Source: Nitratireductor pacificus pht-3B
GTDB lineage: Bacteria; Pseudomonadota; Alphaproteobacteria; Rhizobiales; Rhizobiaceae
Direction: 5' to 3'
Assembly: GCF_000300335.1 (NCBI RefSeq)
Contig: NZ_AMRM01000004.1
Location: 124,001 to 188,000 of the forward strand
Length of the DNA: 64,000 bases
Shown piece by piece: positions 43,496-52,370 of the stretch. Numbering within the stretch: position 1 is the first letter of the stretch; each line of letters begins with the position of its first letter. The notes beneath the pieces are model-generated. The model did no database searches. It was given only the letters and a program-made list of their open reading frames with translations, and was not told the DNA's origin. A program made the translations under genes and the position numbers.

Positions 43496-44335
43496 ATGCT
43501 GGAAATCCGCCAAGTCACCCGACGCTTCGGGCCGAACACGGCCGTGCGCGATGTGACGCTGGAAATCGAACAGGGTGAAATGGTCGGCGTGATCGGACGG
43601 TCCGGCGCCGGCAAGTCGACGCTTCTGCGCATGATCAACCGCCTGATCGACCCCTCGGAGGGATCGATCTCCTTCCATGGCCAGGAGGTGTCCGCGCTGC
43701 GCGGCGCGCCGCTGCGCCGCTGGCAGCGCGACTGCGCCATGATCTTCCAGCAGTTCAACCTCGTGCCCCGCCTCGACGTGTTGACCAACGTCCTGCTCGG
43801 CCGGCTGAACCGCCGCTCCACCGTCCTCAACCTGATGAGCATGTTCACGCGCGAGGAGCGCATCGGCGCCATCGCCGCGCTGGAGCGGCTCGACATCGCC
43901 CAGACCGCGCTCCAGCGTGCCGGCACGCTGTCCGGCGGCCAGCAGCAGCGCGTCGCCATCGCCCGCGCCCTGATGCAGGAGCCGAAGGTGATCCTCGCCG
44001 ACGAGCCGATCGCTTCGCTCGACCCGCTCAACGCCAAGGTGGTGATGGATTCGCTGGCCGACATCAACGCCCGTGAGGGCATTACCGTGATCACCAATCT
44101 GCACACGCTGGACACGGCCCGCGCCTATTGCAGCCGCATCGTCGGCATGGCGAACGGCGCGGTCGTCTTCGATGGCCCGCCGGAGGCGCTGACCGGCGAG
44201 GCGGTGCGCATGATCTATGGCGGCGAGGAAGGCGCGGAGCTGTCCGAGGCGATCACCTCGACCAGCATTTCCGTGCCGCTAAAGCCCGTCAGGGAATCTT
44301 CCGGCCAGGCCGTGCCGGCGCTTGCCGCCGTCTGA
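43496..44335 (+). CDS. phnC: Phosphonate ABC transporter ATP-binding protein PhnC
   Basis: 279 residues. Walker [22 protein letters not shown] loop [20 protein letters not shown], signature [20 protein letters not shown] and Walker [18 protein letters not shown]. The sequence is of the PhnC branch. The C-terminal 30 residues are an unstructured extension. It energises uptake of phosphonates and possibly phosphate or its esters, with PhnD and two PhnE permeases encoded directly downstream. It is the first gene of a plus-strand operon that runs to phnN and follows tandem Pho boxes. Confidence 0.96.
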   Translation: MLEIRQVTRRFGPNTAVRDVTLEIEQGEMVGVIGRSGAGKSTLLRMINRLIDPSEGSISFHGQEVSALRGAPLRRWQRDCAMIFQQFNLVPRLDVLTNVLLGRLNRRSTVLNLMSMFTREERIGAIAALERLDIAQTALQRAGTLSGGQQQRVAIARALMQEPKVILADEPIASLDPLNAKVVMDSLADINAREGITVITNLHTLDTARAYCSRIVGMANGAVVFDGPPEALTGEAVRMIYGGEEGAELSEAITSTSISVPLKPVRESSGQAVPALAAV

Positions 44336-44417
44336 CGCCGGGATCGTCTTGCCCGCGTAACGGGCCTTTCACTCGAGAAACCAGTCGGCGGGGCCGGCTG
44401 CAAACAGGAGAGATGTC

Positions 44418-45326
44418 ATGTTCAAGAAAGCTCTTATGGGTGCTGTCGCGCTCACCGCCTTAGCCGTCGGCGCCGCGCAGGCCGAGGACCTGAAGGAATT
44501 CCGCATCGGCATTCTCGGCGGCGAGAATGAAGCCGACCGCCTGCGCAACTTCCAGTGCATGGTCGACCAGCTTCCGGAAGTGCTGGGCGTCGAGAAGGTC
44601 TCGCTGTTCCCCGCCGCCGACTATGACGGCGTCATCCAGGGCCTGCTCGGCGGCACGCTCGACTATGCCGAGCTCGGTGCATCGGGCTATGCGAAGATCT
44701 ATCTGGAAGACCCGAAGGCCGTCGATCCGATCCTGACGACGGTGCAGACCGACGGTTCGACCGGCTATCACTCGGTCATGGTGGCGCGCAAGGATTCCGG
44801 CATCGCGACGCTGGAAGACATGAAGGGCAAGAAGCTCGGCTATGCCGACCCGGACTCCACCTCCGGCTTCCTGATCCCCTCCGTCACCCTGCCGAAGGCG
44901 ATCAACGCCAAGGTCGAGGATTTCTTCTCCGAGACCGGCTTCGGCGGCGGCCATGAAAACCTGGTCCTCGAAGTGCTGAAGGGCACGTTCGACGCCGGCA
45001 CCACCTGGGCCTCGGGCGTTGGCGAGTTCTCCGACGGCTATTCCTCCGGCAATCTGCACAAGATGGTCGAGAAGGGCCTCGTCGACATGGACGATCTGGT
45101 CGAGCTGTGGAAGTCGCCGCTGATCCCGAACGGCCCGGTCGTGGTGCGCACGTCGATGGACGACAGCATGCGCCAGGCGTTCAAGGCCTTCATGATGGAA
45201 CTGCCGAAGAAGGATCCGGCCTGCTTCTCGGCCATCCAGGGCGGTGACTACACGGGCTACACCGAGGTGACGCCGGCCTTCTACGAGCCGATCATCGAGG
45301 CGCGCCGCGCCAAGATCGGTTCCTGA
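44418..45326 (+). CDS. phnD: Phosphonate ABC transporter periplasmic binding protein PhnD
   Basis: 302 residues. Signal peptide MFKKALMGAVALTALAVGAA with cleavage near AQA-ED. The mature part shows the PhnD features FRIGILGGENEADRLRN, YAELGASGYAKIYLEDPKA, KGKKLGYADPDSTSGFLIPS (the S-T-S-G phosphonate-binding loop) and KGTFDAGTTWASGV. It captures phosphonates in the periplasm for the PhnC/PhnE pair. AGGAGAG precedes the ATG. Confidence 0.95.
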   Translation: MFKKALMGAVALTALAVGAAQAEDLKEFRIGILGGENEADRLRNFQCMVDQLPEVLGVEKVSLFPAADYDGVIQGLLGGTLDYAELGASGYAKIYLEDPKAVDPILTTVQTDGSTGYHSVMVARKDSGIATLEDMKGKKLGYADPDSTSGFLIPSVTLPKAINAKVEDFFSETGFGGGHENLVLEVLKGTFDAGTTWASGVGEFSDGYSSGNLHKMVEKGLVDMDDLVELWKSPLIPNGPVVVRTSMDDSMRQAFKAFMMELPKKDPACFSAIQGGDYTGYTEVTPAFYEPIIEARRAKIGS

Positions 45327-45391
45327 TCCAGTTCCAACCCTGACGCGTCGCCGGCCTGCGCCGGCGGCGCCGTCGCATCGGCGTGCCATTC

Positions 45392-46360
45392 ATGACGACA
45401 ATCCCTCATCCCCGGCCGCTTTCCGAAGCGGGCCTCGCCGTCGAGCGCCACTGGCGCGAGCTGGCCGGACGCCGGCGGCTCTACACGGTCGGCGGCATCC
45501 TGTTCCTGGTGCTCGCCATGAGCGGGTCGCTCTGGTTCGCCAATGATTCCAATGCGGGAAAGTTCTTCGACCGCCTGCCTTATCTCTTCGACTTCGCCGG
45601 CCAGATGGTGCCGCGTGACGGATGGGAGATCTGGCGCGCCCTGTTCGATCTGTCGTCCCCCTATGACGATGGCAGCCTGAAATACAACTATCCCGACGGG
45701 CGGGTCTATTTCACCGAAACGCTCTACCTGCCCGAATATTTCTACAAGATGCTGGAGACGATCAACATCGCACTGGCCTCCACGCTGGTTGGCTTCGGCC
45801 TCGGCTTCCTGCTCTGTTTCCTGGCCGCTTCGAACCTGACGACGCGGCGCTGGCTTCGCTTCTTCGTGCGCCGCTTCATGGAAGTGCTGCGCGCCTTTCC
45901 CGAAATCGTCATCGCCGGCTTTTTCCTGGCCGTGCTGAGCATCGGCGCCGTTCCGGCCATCATCGCCGTCTCGATCCATACGGTCGGCGCGCTGGGCAAG
46001 ATGTTCTTCGAGGTGGTCGAGAACGCCGACATGAAGGCGGAGGAGGGACTGCGGGCGGCCGGAGCGAACTGGGTCGAGCGCGTCTGGTTCTCCATCGTGC
46101 CGCAGGTCATGCCGAACTTCCTGAGCTACGGGCTGCTCCGGCTCGAGATCAACGTGCGCGCCTCGACCATCATCGGCGCGGTGGGCGGCGGCGGCATCGG
46201 CGAGGCGCTGCGCCTGTCGATCAGCCGCAACCATGAAGCCAAGACGCTGGCGATCATCCTGCTCCTGTTCTGCACCATCGTGGCGGTGGACCAGCTTTCG
46301 GCCTGGCTGCGCAGCCGCATCGTCGGCAGGCAGGCCTTCGAATTCGGCAGGGGAGCATGA
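45392..46360 (+). CDS. phnE: Phosphonate ABC transporter permease PhnE (first copy)
   Basis: 322 residues with about six transmembrane helices. The permease signature is EEGLRAAGANWVERVWFSIV, the EAA loop that docks onto PhnC, followed by SYGLLRLEINVRASTIIGAV. The start ATG at 45392 was chosen over an in-frame GTG nine bases upstream. A moderate periplasmic insertion lies between the first helix (TVGGILFLVLAMSGSLWFA) and the core. Its stop overlaps the start of the second permease gene by four bases, so the two subunits are made in step and probably form a heterodimer. Confidence 0.94.
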   Translation: MTTIPHPRPLSEAGLAVERHWRELAGRRRLYTVGGILFLVLAMSGSLWFANDSNAGKFFDRLPYLFDFAGQMVPRDGWEIWRALFDLSSPYDDGSLKYNYPDGRVYFTETLYLPEYFYKMLETINIALASTLVGFGLGFLLCFLAASNLTTRRWLRFFVRRFMEVLRAFPEIVIAGFFLAVLSIGAVPAIIAVSIHTVGALGKMFFEVVENADMKAEEGLRAAGANWVERVWFSIVPQVMPNFLSYGLLRLEINVRASTIIGAVGGGGIGEALRLSISRNHEAKTLAIILLLFCTIVAVDQLSAWLRSRIVGRQAFEFGRGA

Positions 46361-47928
46361 CGATGACAGAAGCAGATTCGAGCGCATTGATGGCGCGTCA
46401 CCCCGCAGTCTTCAATCGCCCCCTGATGGAACGCCTGCGCGGGTTCCTGGTGGCCGCCGGCATCGGTCTTTACCTGGTGTTCGCATGGTGGCTGTTTGCC
46501 ATCGGTCAGGTCGTCTCGGGCGGAAACTGGGACATCGCCGGCACCTATCTGGCCGACTGGGTGTCCTACGAGGTGCGGCCGAACATCGATTTCGAGGACA
46601 ATGCGCTGGCGATCAGCTTTCCGCGCTTCTCGCCGCTCGGCGACGACCCCAGGCCGGAATGGCTCGTCACGGAAACCGCGCTGGTCGAAAGCCGCAGCTC
46701 GGCGGCAGGCGAGGCGGCGGGACAGGGTGGCGGCGCCACCAGCGGCGAGGGCTTCCTCGGTGCGTTGGGCGGCAAACCCGCCGACAGTTCGCCCGCAGAG
46801 AGGCCGCAAGAGAGTTTCCTCGGACCGGTTGGCGGCCAGGCGCCGGCGTCCGAATCGGCTCCCGGGCAACCCGCCATTCAGCCGGCGGCCGCGACCCGCG
46901 AGGTGGTGGTGCGCGCCGATGTCTCGCTGGGCGGCGAGAACCGCATTCTGATCGAACCCGGCCGCGTCGCCGTCACGCGTGGAGACGAGACGCTGGTGCT
47001 CGATGTCGAGCGCAATGTCAGCGTCACTCCACAGGGTGATCTGCCCGAATGGGCGAGCCAGCGCGCCCCCGGCGCCAAGGTGATCGTGCGCTTCGGCTTC
47101 GCCGGCCGCGCCGAGATCGAGGATGACGAGGTCAAGGTACGTCGCCGGTTCCTCGGCTGGGAGAACTTCGTCTTCGACACCCGCTCGTCCTATTGGGGGA
47201 AACCGGCCTCCGAGGTTCTGGGTCTTGTCGCCTTCGGCGAGCGGATCGAGCCGGCGCGCTCGAACCTGGCGCTCGCCTGGGACAACATCGTCAACAATGC
47301 CGACTGGCAGCATGGCGATGTCTGGCTGAAGCTGCTGCAGACCATCGTCATGGCCTTCGCTGGCACGGTGCTTGCTTCGCTCCTCGCCTTCCCGCTGGCC
47401 TTTGCGGCCGCGCGGAACATCACGCCCAACCGGTTCGCCAACCAGGCGCTGAAGCGCTTCTTCGATTTCCTGCGGTCGGTCGACATGCTGATCTGGGCGC
47501 TGTTCTTCACCCGCGCCTTCGGACCCGGTCCTCTGGCGGGCATATCGGCGATCTTCTTCACCGATACCGGCACTTTCGGAAAGCTCTATTCCGAGGCGCT
47601 GGAGAACATCGACGACAAGCAGCGCGAGGGCGTGCGGTCGGTCGGCGCTTCGCCGGCGTCGGTGCAGCGCTTCGGTGTCGTGCCGCAGGTCCTGCCCGTG
47701 TTCCTCAGCCAGTCGCTCTATTTCTGGGAATCGAACACGCGCTCCGCCACCATCATCGGCGCGGTTGGCGCCGGCGGCATCGGCCTGAAACTCTGGGAAG
47801 CCATGCGCACCAACCAGGACTGGGAGAACGTCGCCTATATGGTGATCCTGATCCTGATCGTCGTGTTCGTCTTCGACAACATATCGACCATGCTCCGCCA
47901 GCGGCTGATCGGCAGGCAGGCGGGCTGA
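46357..47928 (+). CDS. phnE: Phosphonate ABC transporter permease PhnE (second copy, with long insertion)
   Basis: 523 residues, almost twice a minimal PhnE. One helix (FLVAAGIGLYLVFAWWLFAI) lies near residues 30-50. About 270 residues of probably periplasmic sequence follow, including a Gly/Ala/Pro-rich low-complexity tract near 105-180. In that tract FLGALGGK (from Phe133) and FLGPVGGQ (from Phe154) are near repeats. The permease core starts near residue 320, with the EAA loop REGVRSVGASPASVQRFGVV and RSATIIGAVGAGGIGLKLWE. Long second PhnE/PhoT-type permeases are known in rhizobia. The insertion may contact PhnD or the cell wall. Confidence 0.92.
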   Translation: MTMTEADSSALMARHPAVFNRPLMERLRGFLVAAGIGLYLVFAWWLFAIGQVVSGGNWDIAGTYLADWVSYEVRPNIDFEDNALAISFPRFSPLGDDPRPEWLVTETALVESRSSAAGEAAGQGGGATSGEGFLGALGGKPADSSPAERPQESFLGPVGGQAPASESAPGQPAIQPAAATREVVVRADVSLGGENRILIEPGRVAVTRGDETLVLDVERNVSVTPQGDLPEWASQRAPGAKVIVRFGFAGRAEIEDDEVKVRRRFLGWENFVFDTRSSYWGKPASEVLGLVAFGERIEPARSNLALAWDNIVNNADWQHGDVWLKLLQTIVMAFAGTVLASLLAFPLAFAAARNITPNRFANQALKRFFDFLRSVDMLIWALFFTRAFGPGPLAGISAIFFTDTGTFGKLYSEALENIDDKQREGVRSVGASPASVQRFGVVPQVLPVFLSQSLYFWESNTRSATIIGAVGAGGIGLKLWEAMRTNQDWENVAYMVILILIVVFVFDNISTMLRQRLIGRQAG

Positions 47929-48043
47929 CGCGGGGAGAAGTGACGCGGTTGCCGTCTGCTGCTAGTTTCATCATCCCGTTCAGGGGATTCGTTATTCTGT
48001 CATGCAAATCGCCTATTGCATCGCGATTGGCGAGGAAAACACG

Positions 48044-48751
48044 ATGCGTTACGCGATCTACTTTACCCCACATCAGGACGACCCGCTGACGCGCGCCGCC
48101 GCGCGCTGGCTCGGCCGCGATCCCTTTGATGGCGAGCAGACGCCGCCCGTGGCGGTCGCGCCCTTCTCGGCGGCGGAGATCGCGTTTCACACCGCGGCCG
48201 CCCGCCGTTACGGCTTCCACGCGACGCTGAAGGCGCCGTTCCGGCTGGCCGAGGGCGAGACGGAGCGGGACCTGATCGCCGCGCTTGACGATTTCTCCCG
48301 GCACAGCGCGCCTGTCTGCGTTCCGCGCGCCGTGGTGCGCCGTCTCGACGGGTTTTACGCGCTGGTTCCCGAGGAGCCGTTTGCCGCGCTCGATGCCTTT
48401 GCCGCGGGTGTCGTGACCGAGTTCGAGCGCTTCCGCGCGCCGCTGAGCGGCGAGGAGGTCGAAAGGCGCAACCCCGAGAGCCTCACCCCGGCGCAGCTGA
48501 AGAACCTCCAGAAATGGGGCTATCCCTACGTCTTCGAGGAATTCCGCTTCCACATGACCCTCACCGGCCGCGTGCCGCAGGGCGAGGCCGTGCGCATGGA
48601 ACGCGCAATCGACACATTCTTCGGCCCTCTTCTGGCCGAGCCATTGGAAATCTCCTCGCTGGCCCTGTTCGTCGAGCCCGAGCCTGGGGCACCCTTCCTG
48701 GTGAAGTCCTTCCATGAGCTCGGCTGGAAAAAAGAAAGAAAGACCGCCTGA
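48044..48751 (+). CDS. DUF1045 phosphonate-operon protein, 2H phosphoesterase type
   Basis: 235 residues from the ATG at 48044 (MRYAIYFTPHQDDPLTRAAA). Two H-x-T motifs, GFHATLKAPFRL near residue 63 and FHMTLTGRVP near residue 172, are spaced as in the 2H phosphoesterase superfamily, whose two histidines hydrolyse cyclic phosphodiesters. Proteins of this family occur in phn operons. No phnP is present in the locus, so it may open the 5-phosphoribosyl 1,2-cyclic phosphate left by C-P lyase. It starts 115 bases after the permease gene and two bases before phnM. One Pho-type heptamer CTGTCAT lies at 47997-48003. Confidence 0.87.
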   Translation: MRYAIYFTPHQDDPLTRAAARWLGRDPFDGEQTPPVAVAPFSAAEIAFHTAAARRYGFHATLKAPFRLAEGETERDLIAALDDFSRHSAPVCVPRAVVRRLDGFYALVPEEPFAALDAFAAGVVTEFERFRAPLSGEEVERRNPESLTPAQLKNLQKWGYPYVFEEFRFHMTLTGRVPQGEAVRMERAIDTFFGPLLAEPLEISSLALFVEPEPGAPFLVKSFHELGWKKERKTA

Positions 48752-48753
48752 AA

Positions 48754-49893
48754 ATGACGCATGAGTTGGTATTGAACAACGCCCGCATCGTGCTTGCCGA
48801 CGAGATCGTCGAGGGCAGCATCGCGATCCGCGACGGGCAGATCGCCGATGTCTCCACGGGAGCGACGACCACCGGCGAGGACATGCAGGGCGACTACCTG
48901 ATCCCCGGCCTCGTCGAGCTGCACACCGATCATCTGGAGCGCCATTACGCGCCGCGCCCGAAAGTGCGCTGGAATCCGATCGCCGCCGTGCTGGCGCATG
49001 ACGCGCAGATCGCCGCCTCGGGCATCACCACGGTGTTCGACGCCCTGCGCATCGGTCTCGACGAGGACAGCGATCTGGAAGCGCGCGAGATGCGCGACCT
49101 GGGCAACGCCATCGAGAGCAGCGTCGAGGCAGGCCGCCTGCGCGCCGATCACTTCCTGCATCTGCGCTGCGAGGTCTCCGCGCCCGACTGCCTCGAAGGC
49201 TTCGGCCTGTTCGAGGGCGACAGCCGGGTGAAGCTCGCCTCGCTGATGGACCATTCGCCGGGCCAGCGCCAGTTCACCCGGATGGACACCTACGAGGTCT
49301 ATTATCGCGGCAAGACGGGGATGAGCGACGAGCAGTTCCGCAGTTTCTGCGAGAAGCGCATGGAGCAGTCGCGCCGGCATTCCGGCGTCAACCGCAGCGC
49401 CATCGCCGACATGTGCCGGGAGCGCGGCATCGTGCTGGCGAGCCATGACGACGCAACGCTCGACCATGTGGGCGAGGCGGTCGCGCAGGGCGTGCGCGTG
49501 GCGGAGTTCCCGACCACCCAGGAGGCTGCGCGCGCTTCGCACGAGGCCGGCATGGCGATCCTGATGGGCGCGCCGAACGTGGTGCGCGGCGGATCCCACT
49601 CCGGCAATGTCTCGGCCCGCAGCCTGGCCGAGGGGCGCACGCTCGACATCCTGTCGTCGGACTACATCCCCTTCAGCCTGATCCAGGCCGCCTTCTCGCT
49701 CGGCGAGACCGTCGAGCACATCTCGCTGCCGCAGGCCGTCGCCATGGTGTCGAAGAACCCCGCCGAGGCCGTCGGCCTCGATGACCGCGGCATCATCGCC
49801 ATCGGCCGCCGCGCCGATCTGGTGCGCGTGCGCGTTGACGAGCATGTGCCGATCGTCCGTTCGGTCTGGCGCGAGGGAGCGCGGGTGGCATGA
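48754..49893 (+). CDS. phnM: Alpha-D-ribose 1-methylphosphonate 5-triphosphate diphosphatase PhnM
   Basis: 379 residues, amidohydrolase superfamily. Metal site: PGLVELHTDHLERHYAPRPK (H-x-D-x2-E-x-H type), with LASHDDATLDHV and the late GAPNVVRGGSHSGNVSARSL. PhnM removes pyrophosphate from ribose 1-alkylphosphonate 5-triphosphate formed by PhnGHIL, giving the substrate of PhnJ. It begins two bases after the DUF1045 stop and overlaps phnN by four bases. Confidence 0.96.
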   Translation: MTHELVLNNARIVLADEIVEGSIAIRDGQIADVSTGATTTGEDMQGDYLIPGLVELHTDHLERHYAPRPKVRWNPIAAVLAHDAQIAASGITTVFDALRIGLDEDSDLEAREMRDLGNAIESSVEAGRLRADHFLHLRCEVSAPDCLEGFGLFEGDSRVKLASLMDHSPGQRQFTRMDTYEVYYRGKTGMSDEQFRSFCEKRMEQSRRHSGVNRSAIADMCRERGIVLASHDDATLDHVGEAVAQGVRVAEFPTTQEAARASHEAGMAILMGAPNVVRGGSHSGNVSARSLAEGRTLDILSSDYIPFSLIQAAFSLGETVEHISLPQAVAMVSKNPAEAVGLDDRGIIAIGRRADLVRVRVDEHVPIVRSVWREGARVA

Positions 49894-50522
49894 GGGCTTC
49901 CGCCTCGCTCGAGCGCGTCATCGACGAGCAGGATTTTCCGATCCGCCATGGCGTGTTCGTCGCTGTTGCCGGCCCCTCGGGCGCCGGCAAGGATTCGGTG
50001 ATGGACTATGCGCGCCAGCGGCTCGGCCCGCAGGACAGCGACGTGGTTTTCGTCCGGCGCGCCATCACGCGGCCGATGGACGGGGCGGGCGAGGTGCACG
50101 ACTGCCCGACGGATGCCGAGTTCGAGGCGGCGCGGGCGCGTGGCGCGTTCGCTGTCAGCTGGGAAGCCAATGGGCTGAAATATGCGCTGCCTGCGCGTGT
50201 CGACGATGTGGTGCGCGCCGGCCATGTCGCCGTCGCCAACGTGTCGCGCGCGGTCATTCCCGCCTTGCGCGAGCGCTACGGCAACGTGATCGCGGTCATC
50301 GTCACCGCCGAGCGAGCCGTGCTGGCCGAGCGGCTGTCGCGGCGCGGGCGGGAGACCAGGGAAGAGGTGCTCGACCGGCTGCAACGGGCGCATGCCCGCG
50401 AACTGGTGGTCGCCGATGCGCTGGTGATCGACAATTCCGGCCCGCTCGAAGAGGCGGGAGAACGGTTTCAGGACGTGCTGCGCCGGGCGGTTGCGTGGAG
50501 CGCCGTCAGCGATTCGGTATGA
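49890..50522 (+). CDS. phnN: Ribose 1,5-bisphosphate phosphokinase PhnN
   Basis: 210 residues, guanylate-kinase-like P-loop fold. Walker A is VAGPSGAGKDSVMDYARQRL near residue 30. RRAITRPMDGAGEVHDCPTD and AVSWEANGLKYALPARV are the substrate-site stretches of PhnN. It phosphorylates ribose 1,5-bisphosphate to PRPP, the last step that returns the C-P lyase ribose moiety to metabolism. The ATG overlaps the phnM stop. It is the last gene of the plus-strand arm, followed by a dispersed repeat and a terminator hairpin. Confidence 0.95.
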   Translation: MRASASLERVIDEQDFPIRHGVFVAVAGPSGAGKDSVMDYARQRLGPQDSDVVFVRRAITRPMDGAGEVHDCPTDAEFEAARARGAFAVSWEANGLKYALPARVDDVVRAGHVAVANVSRAVIPALRERYGNVIAVIVTAERAVLAERLSRRGRETREEVLDRLQRAHARELVVADALVIDNSGPLEEAGERFQDVLRRAVAWSAVSDSV

Positions 50523-50527
50523 GCCCG

Positions 50528-50632
50528 GAGCGTTTTGCAGTCAGGTGGACTCACCTGACGCCCGCATAAACGCGGGAAGCAATAGGATAGATAGACCCTT
50601 GCAGCGTTTCTATGAAACGTTGAACGGGTCTA
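50528..50632. repeat. About 105-bp dispersed intergenic repeat, copy B
   Basis: Begins GAGCGTTTTGCAGTCAGGTG, then CACCTGACGCCCGC, and ends in an imperfect hairpin with arms ATAGACCC / GGGTCTAT and inner arms CGTTTC / GAAACG. It aligns with the copies at 29661 and 59608. It lies between phnN and the convergent bfr gene. Confidence 0.88.
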
Positions 50633-50636
50633 TGGA

Positions 50637-50660
50637 AAGGGCGGCCCGAACGCCGCCCTT
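50637..50660. terminator. Candidate bidirectional terminator between phnN and bfr
   Basis: AAGGGCGGC and GCCGCCCTT form a perfect 9-bp stem with loop CCGAAC. The A/T flanks are short (TTTCC on the minus strand), so termination strength is uncertain. Its position between convergent genes fits the role. Confidence 0.6.
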
Positions 50661-50692
50661 GTCTGCCGTGGAACCCCTGTTCAGGGAATGCC

Positions 50693-51178
50693 TTACTCCG
50701 CCTCGTCGGCCGACCCGGCGTTGAGCTGGCCATATTTAGCCTCGCCGATCTTCTCCAGCAGTTCGAGCTGCGTTTCGAGGTAGTCAATATGGCCTTCCTC
50801 GTCGGCCAGCAGTTCCTCGAAGAGCTTCATGGAGACGTAATCGCCCGCTGCGTGGCAGTCGTCGCGGGAGGCCTTGTACAGCTTGCGGGCATCATGTTCG
50901 CCGGCGAGGTCGGCTTCCAGGACTTCCTTGATGTTCTGGCCGATGCGCAGCGGTCCGACGACCTGGAGGTTGGGATGACCCTCGAGGAAGATGATGCGTT
51001 CCACCAGCTTGTCGGCGTGATGCATCTCCTCGATGGATTCCTCGCGCTCCTTCTTGGCAAGCTTGGTGTAACCCCAATCTTCAAGAAGGCGATAGTGCAG
51101 CCAGTACTGGTTGACCGCTCCGAGCTCGTGAGTCAGCGCCTCGTTAAGCCGCTCGATAACCTTTTTGTCGCCTTTCAT
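50693..51178 (-). CDS. bfr: Bacterioferritin
   Basis: 161 residues from the ATG at 51178 ([20 protein letters not shown]). Ferroxidase ligands fall in [34 protein letters not shown] (E-x2-H) and [15 protein letters not shown]. The methionine in EEMHH is at the heme-ligand position, so this is heme-containing Bfr rather than plain ferritin. It stores iron as a ferric core in a 24-mer. GGGAGCAGG lies just upstream. The start overlaps the 3' end of the bfd gene by 35 bases, which suggests coupled translation. Confidence 0.95.
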   Translation of the reverse strand: MKGDKKVIERLNEALTHELGAVNQYWLHYRLLEDWGYTKLAKKEREESIEEMHHADKLVERIIFLEGHPNLQVVGPLRIGQNIKEVLEADLAGEHDARKLYKASRDDCHAAGDYVSMKLFEELLADEEGHIDYLETQLELLEKIGEAKYGQLNAGSADEAE

Positions 51179-51458
51179 TGAACCTGCTCCCATAGCGCTC
51201 GCGCAGGGCGCGAACCTGGTCTAGATATGTCACGACTTCAGCTCCCTCGCATTCATCGTGACGCTGGTGGTATTGCTCCGTTACACGGATAATCGTTTCC
51301 ACCACATTTGGGAAGCAGCCGCAACAGCGGCCACGTTTCGAAAGCGTGTGATAGACCTTGGCCGGCACGATGAGTTGCCAGGGATCCTCGTCCAGCATCG
51401 AGACGATCGTATCCTCAACCTCTTTCTGGGTAATCAGATTGCACTGACAGACGAGCAT
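51144..51458 (-). CDS. Bacterioferritin-associated ferredoxin Bfd-type (2Fe-2S) protein
   Basis: 104 residues from the ATG at 51458 ([20 protein letters not shown]). Four cluster cysteines: C-x-C in VCQCN and C-x2-C in [16 protein letters not shown], the BFD-like [2Fe-2S] pattern. Bfd donates electrons to the Bfr heme to release stored iron. It precedes bfr and overlaps it by 35 bases in another frame, longer than usual. Earlier in-frame ATGs (51500, 51560) precede the family start and were rejected. Confidence 0.92.
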   Translation of the reverse strand: MLVCQCNLITQKEVEDTIVSMLDEDPWQLIVPAKVYHTLSKRGRCCGCFPNVVETIIRVTEQYHQRHDECEGAEVVTYLDQVRALRERYGSRFNERRQKGYRAA

Positions 51459-51672
51459 GGCGACGTCGGAAACTCCGTGGCTTTGCAAGGTCAAGCCCAT
51501 AGGCGAGGCCTCAACCTTCGTGCGGGAGTTTGTCGGAGGGAGTGCCCTGATCGCTGACACCTCATGCCGGCAGGTTCGACGGCATGCAGGTCAGGCGGGC
51601 GACGACAGACGTCCTGCGATCGAAAGGGTTAAAGGCCCCGACATCATGGACGCATCGCGCGGATGCGGGCTC

Positions 51673-51702
51673 ATAGAACACGCGAGCGCGTGCTCCTGTC
51701 AA
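51673..51702 (-). promoter_or_regulatory. Candidate sigma-70 promoter for bfd-bfr with palindrome in the spacer
   Basis: On the minus strand TTGACA (51702-51697) and TTCTAT (51678-51673) are separated by 18 bases. The spacer holds the perfect palindrome CACGCG-AG-CGCGTG (51679-51692), a good place for a repressor. It lies about 215 bases upstream of the bfd ATG and downstream of the acetyltransferase stop. Which regulator binds is unknown; I do not see an Irr or RirA consensus. Confidence 0.5.
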
Positions 51703-51755
51703 CAAAAACCTGACAACAATGTTCAGGGAAAGCCGCGACGCGTTGGCGCGGGCGC

Positions 51756-52370
51756 TCAGCCCTCGTACTTCTCCAGGAAGGCTTCCGCCGCGAGAGCGCG
51801 GAAATCGTCGAGCGCGTCGCGCAGGCGCAGGTGATCCCAGTCCCACCAGGCGAGGGCCTGGAAGCGGTCGGCCGTCCTGCGGTCGAAGCGTTCGCGGATC
51901 GGCCGCGCCGGAACGCCGCCGACGATCATGTAGGGCGCGACGTCCTTCGAGACCACGGCGCCCGCGCCGACCACGGCTCCGTCGCCGACCGTGACACCCG
52001 GCAATATGGTCGCGCCGTGCCCAAGCCAGGTGTCGTGCCCGATGCTTACCTTGTTGCCGCGCCGCCAGTCGAAGAAGGCATCGTCATGCTCGGCGTCCGG
52101 CCAGTAGTCGGACGAGCGGTAGGTGAAGTGATGCAGGGTCGGCCGCCAGGTTGGGTGGTTGGTGGCGTTGATGCGCACCGCGGCGGCGATGTTGGAGAAC
52201 TTGCCGATCTCGGCGCACCAGACGCCGCCGTCCTGCATGATGTAGGAGTAATCGCCCAGTACCGCCTCGTGGATACGGCAGCGCTCCGCCACTTCCGTGT
52301 AGCGGCCGAGCGTCGAGCCGGACACGTCCGCTGTCGGGTGAACGTAGGGCGTTTCGGAGAGCCGTTTCAT
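51756..52370 (-). CDS. Left-handed beta-helix acetyltransferase of the phosphonate operon (xenobiotic acetyltransferase-like)
   Basis: 204 residues with hexapeptide repeats: [55 protein letters not shown]. The active-site region is [20 protein letters not shown]. It belongs to the chloramphenicol/streptogramin acetyltransferase-like branch found in phn operons (TIGR03308 type). It could N-acetylate aminoalkylphosphonates before or after uptake, in the place of PhnO; that is inference. Its ATG overlaps the phnL stop by four bases, so it is the last gene of the minus-strand C-P lyase operon. Confidence 0.88.
   Translation of the reverse strand: MKRLSETPYVHPTADVSGSTLGRYTEVAERCRIHEAVLGDYSYIMQDGGVWCAEIGKFSNIAAAVRINATNHPTWRPTLHHFTYRSSDYWPDAEHDDAFFDWRRGNKVSIGHDTWLGHGATILPGVTVGDGAVVGAGAVVSKDVAPYMIVGGVPARPIRERFDRRTADRFQALAWWDWDHLRLRDALDDFRALAAEAFLEKYEG

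Noticed and set aside
48001-48043. Pho box before the DUF1045 gene
   Set aside because: Only one CTGTCAT heptamer is present; the neighbouring heptamers at 11-base spacing match poorly (about 3 of 7).
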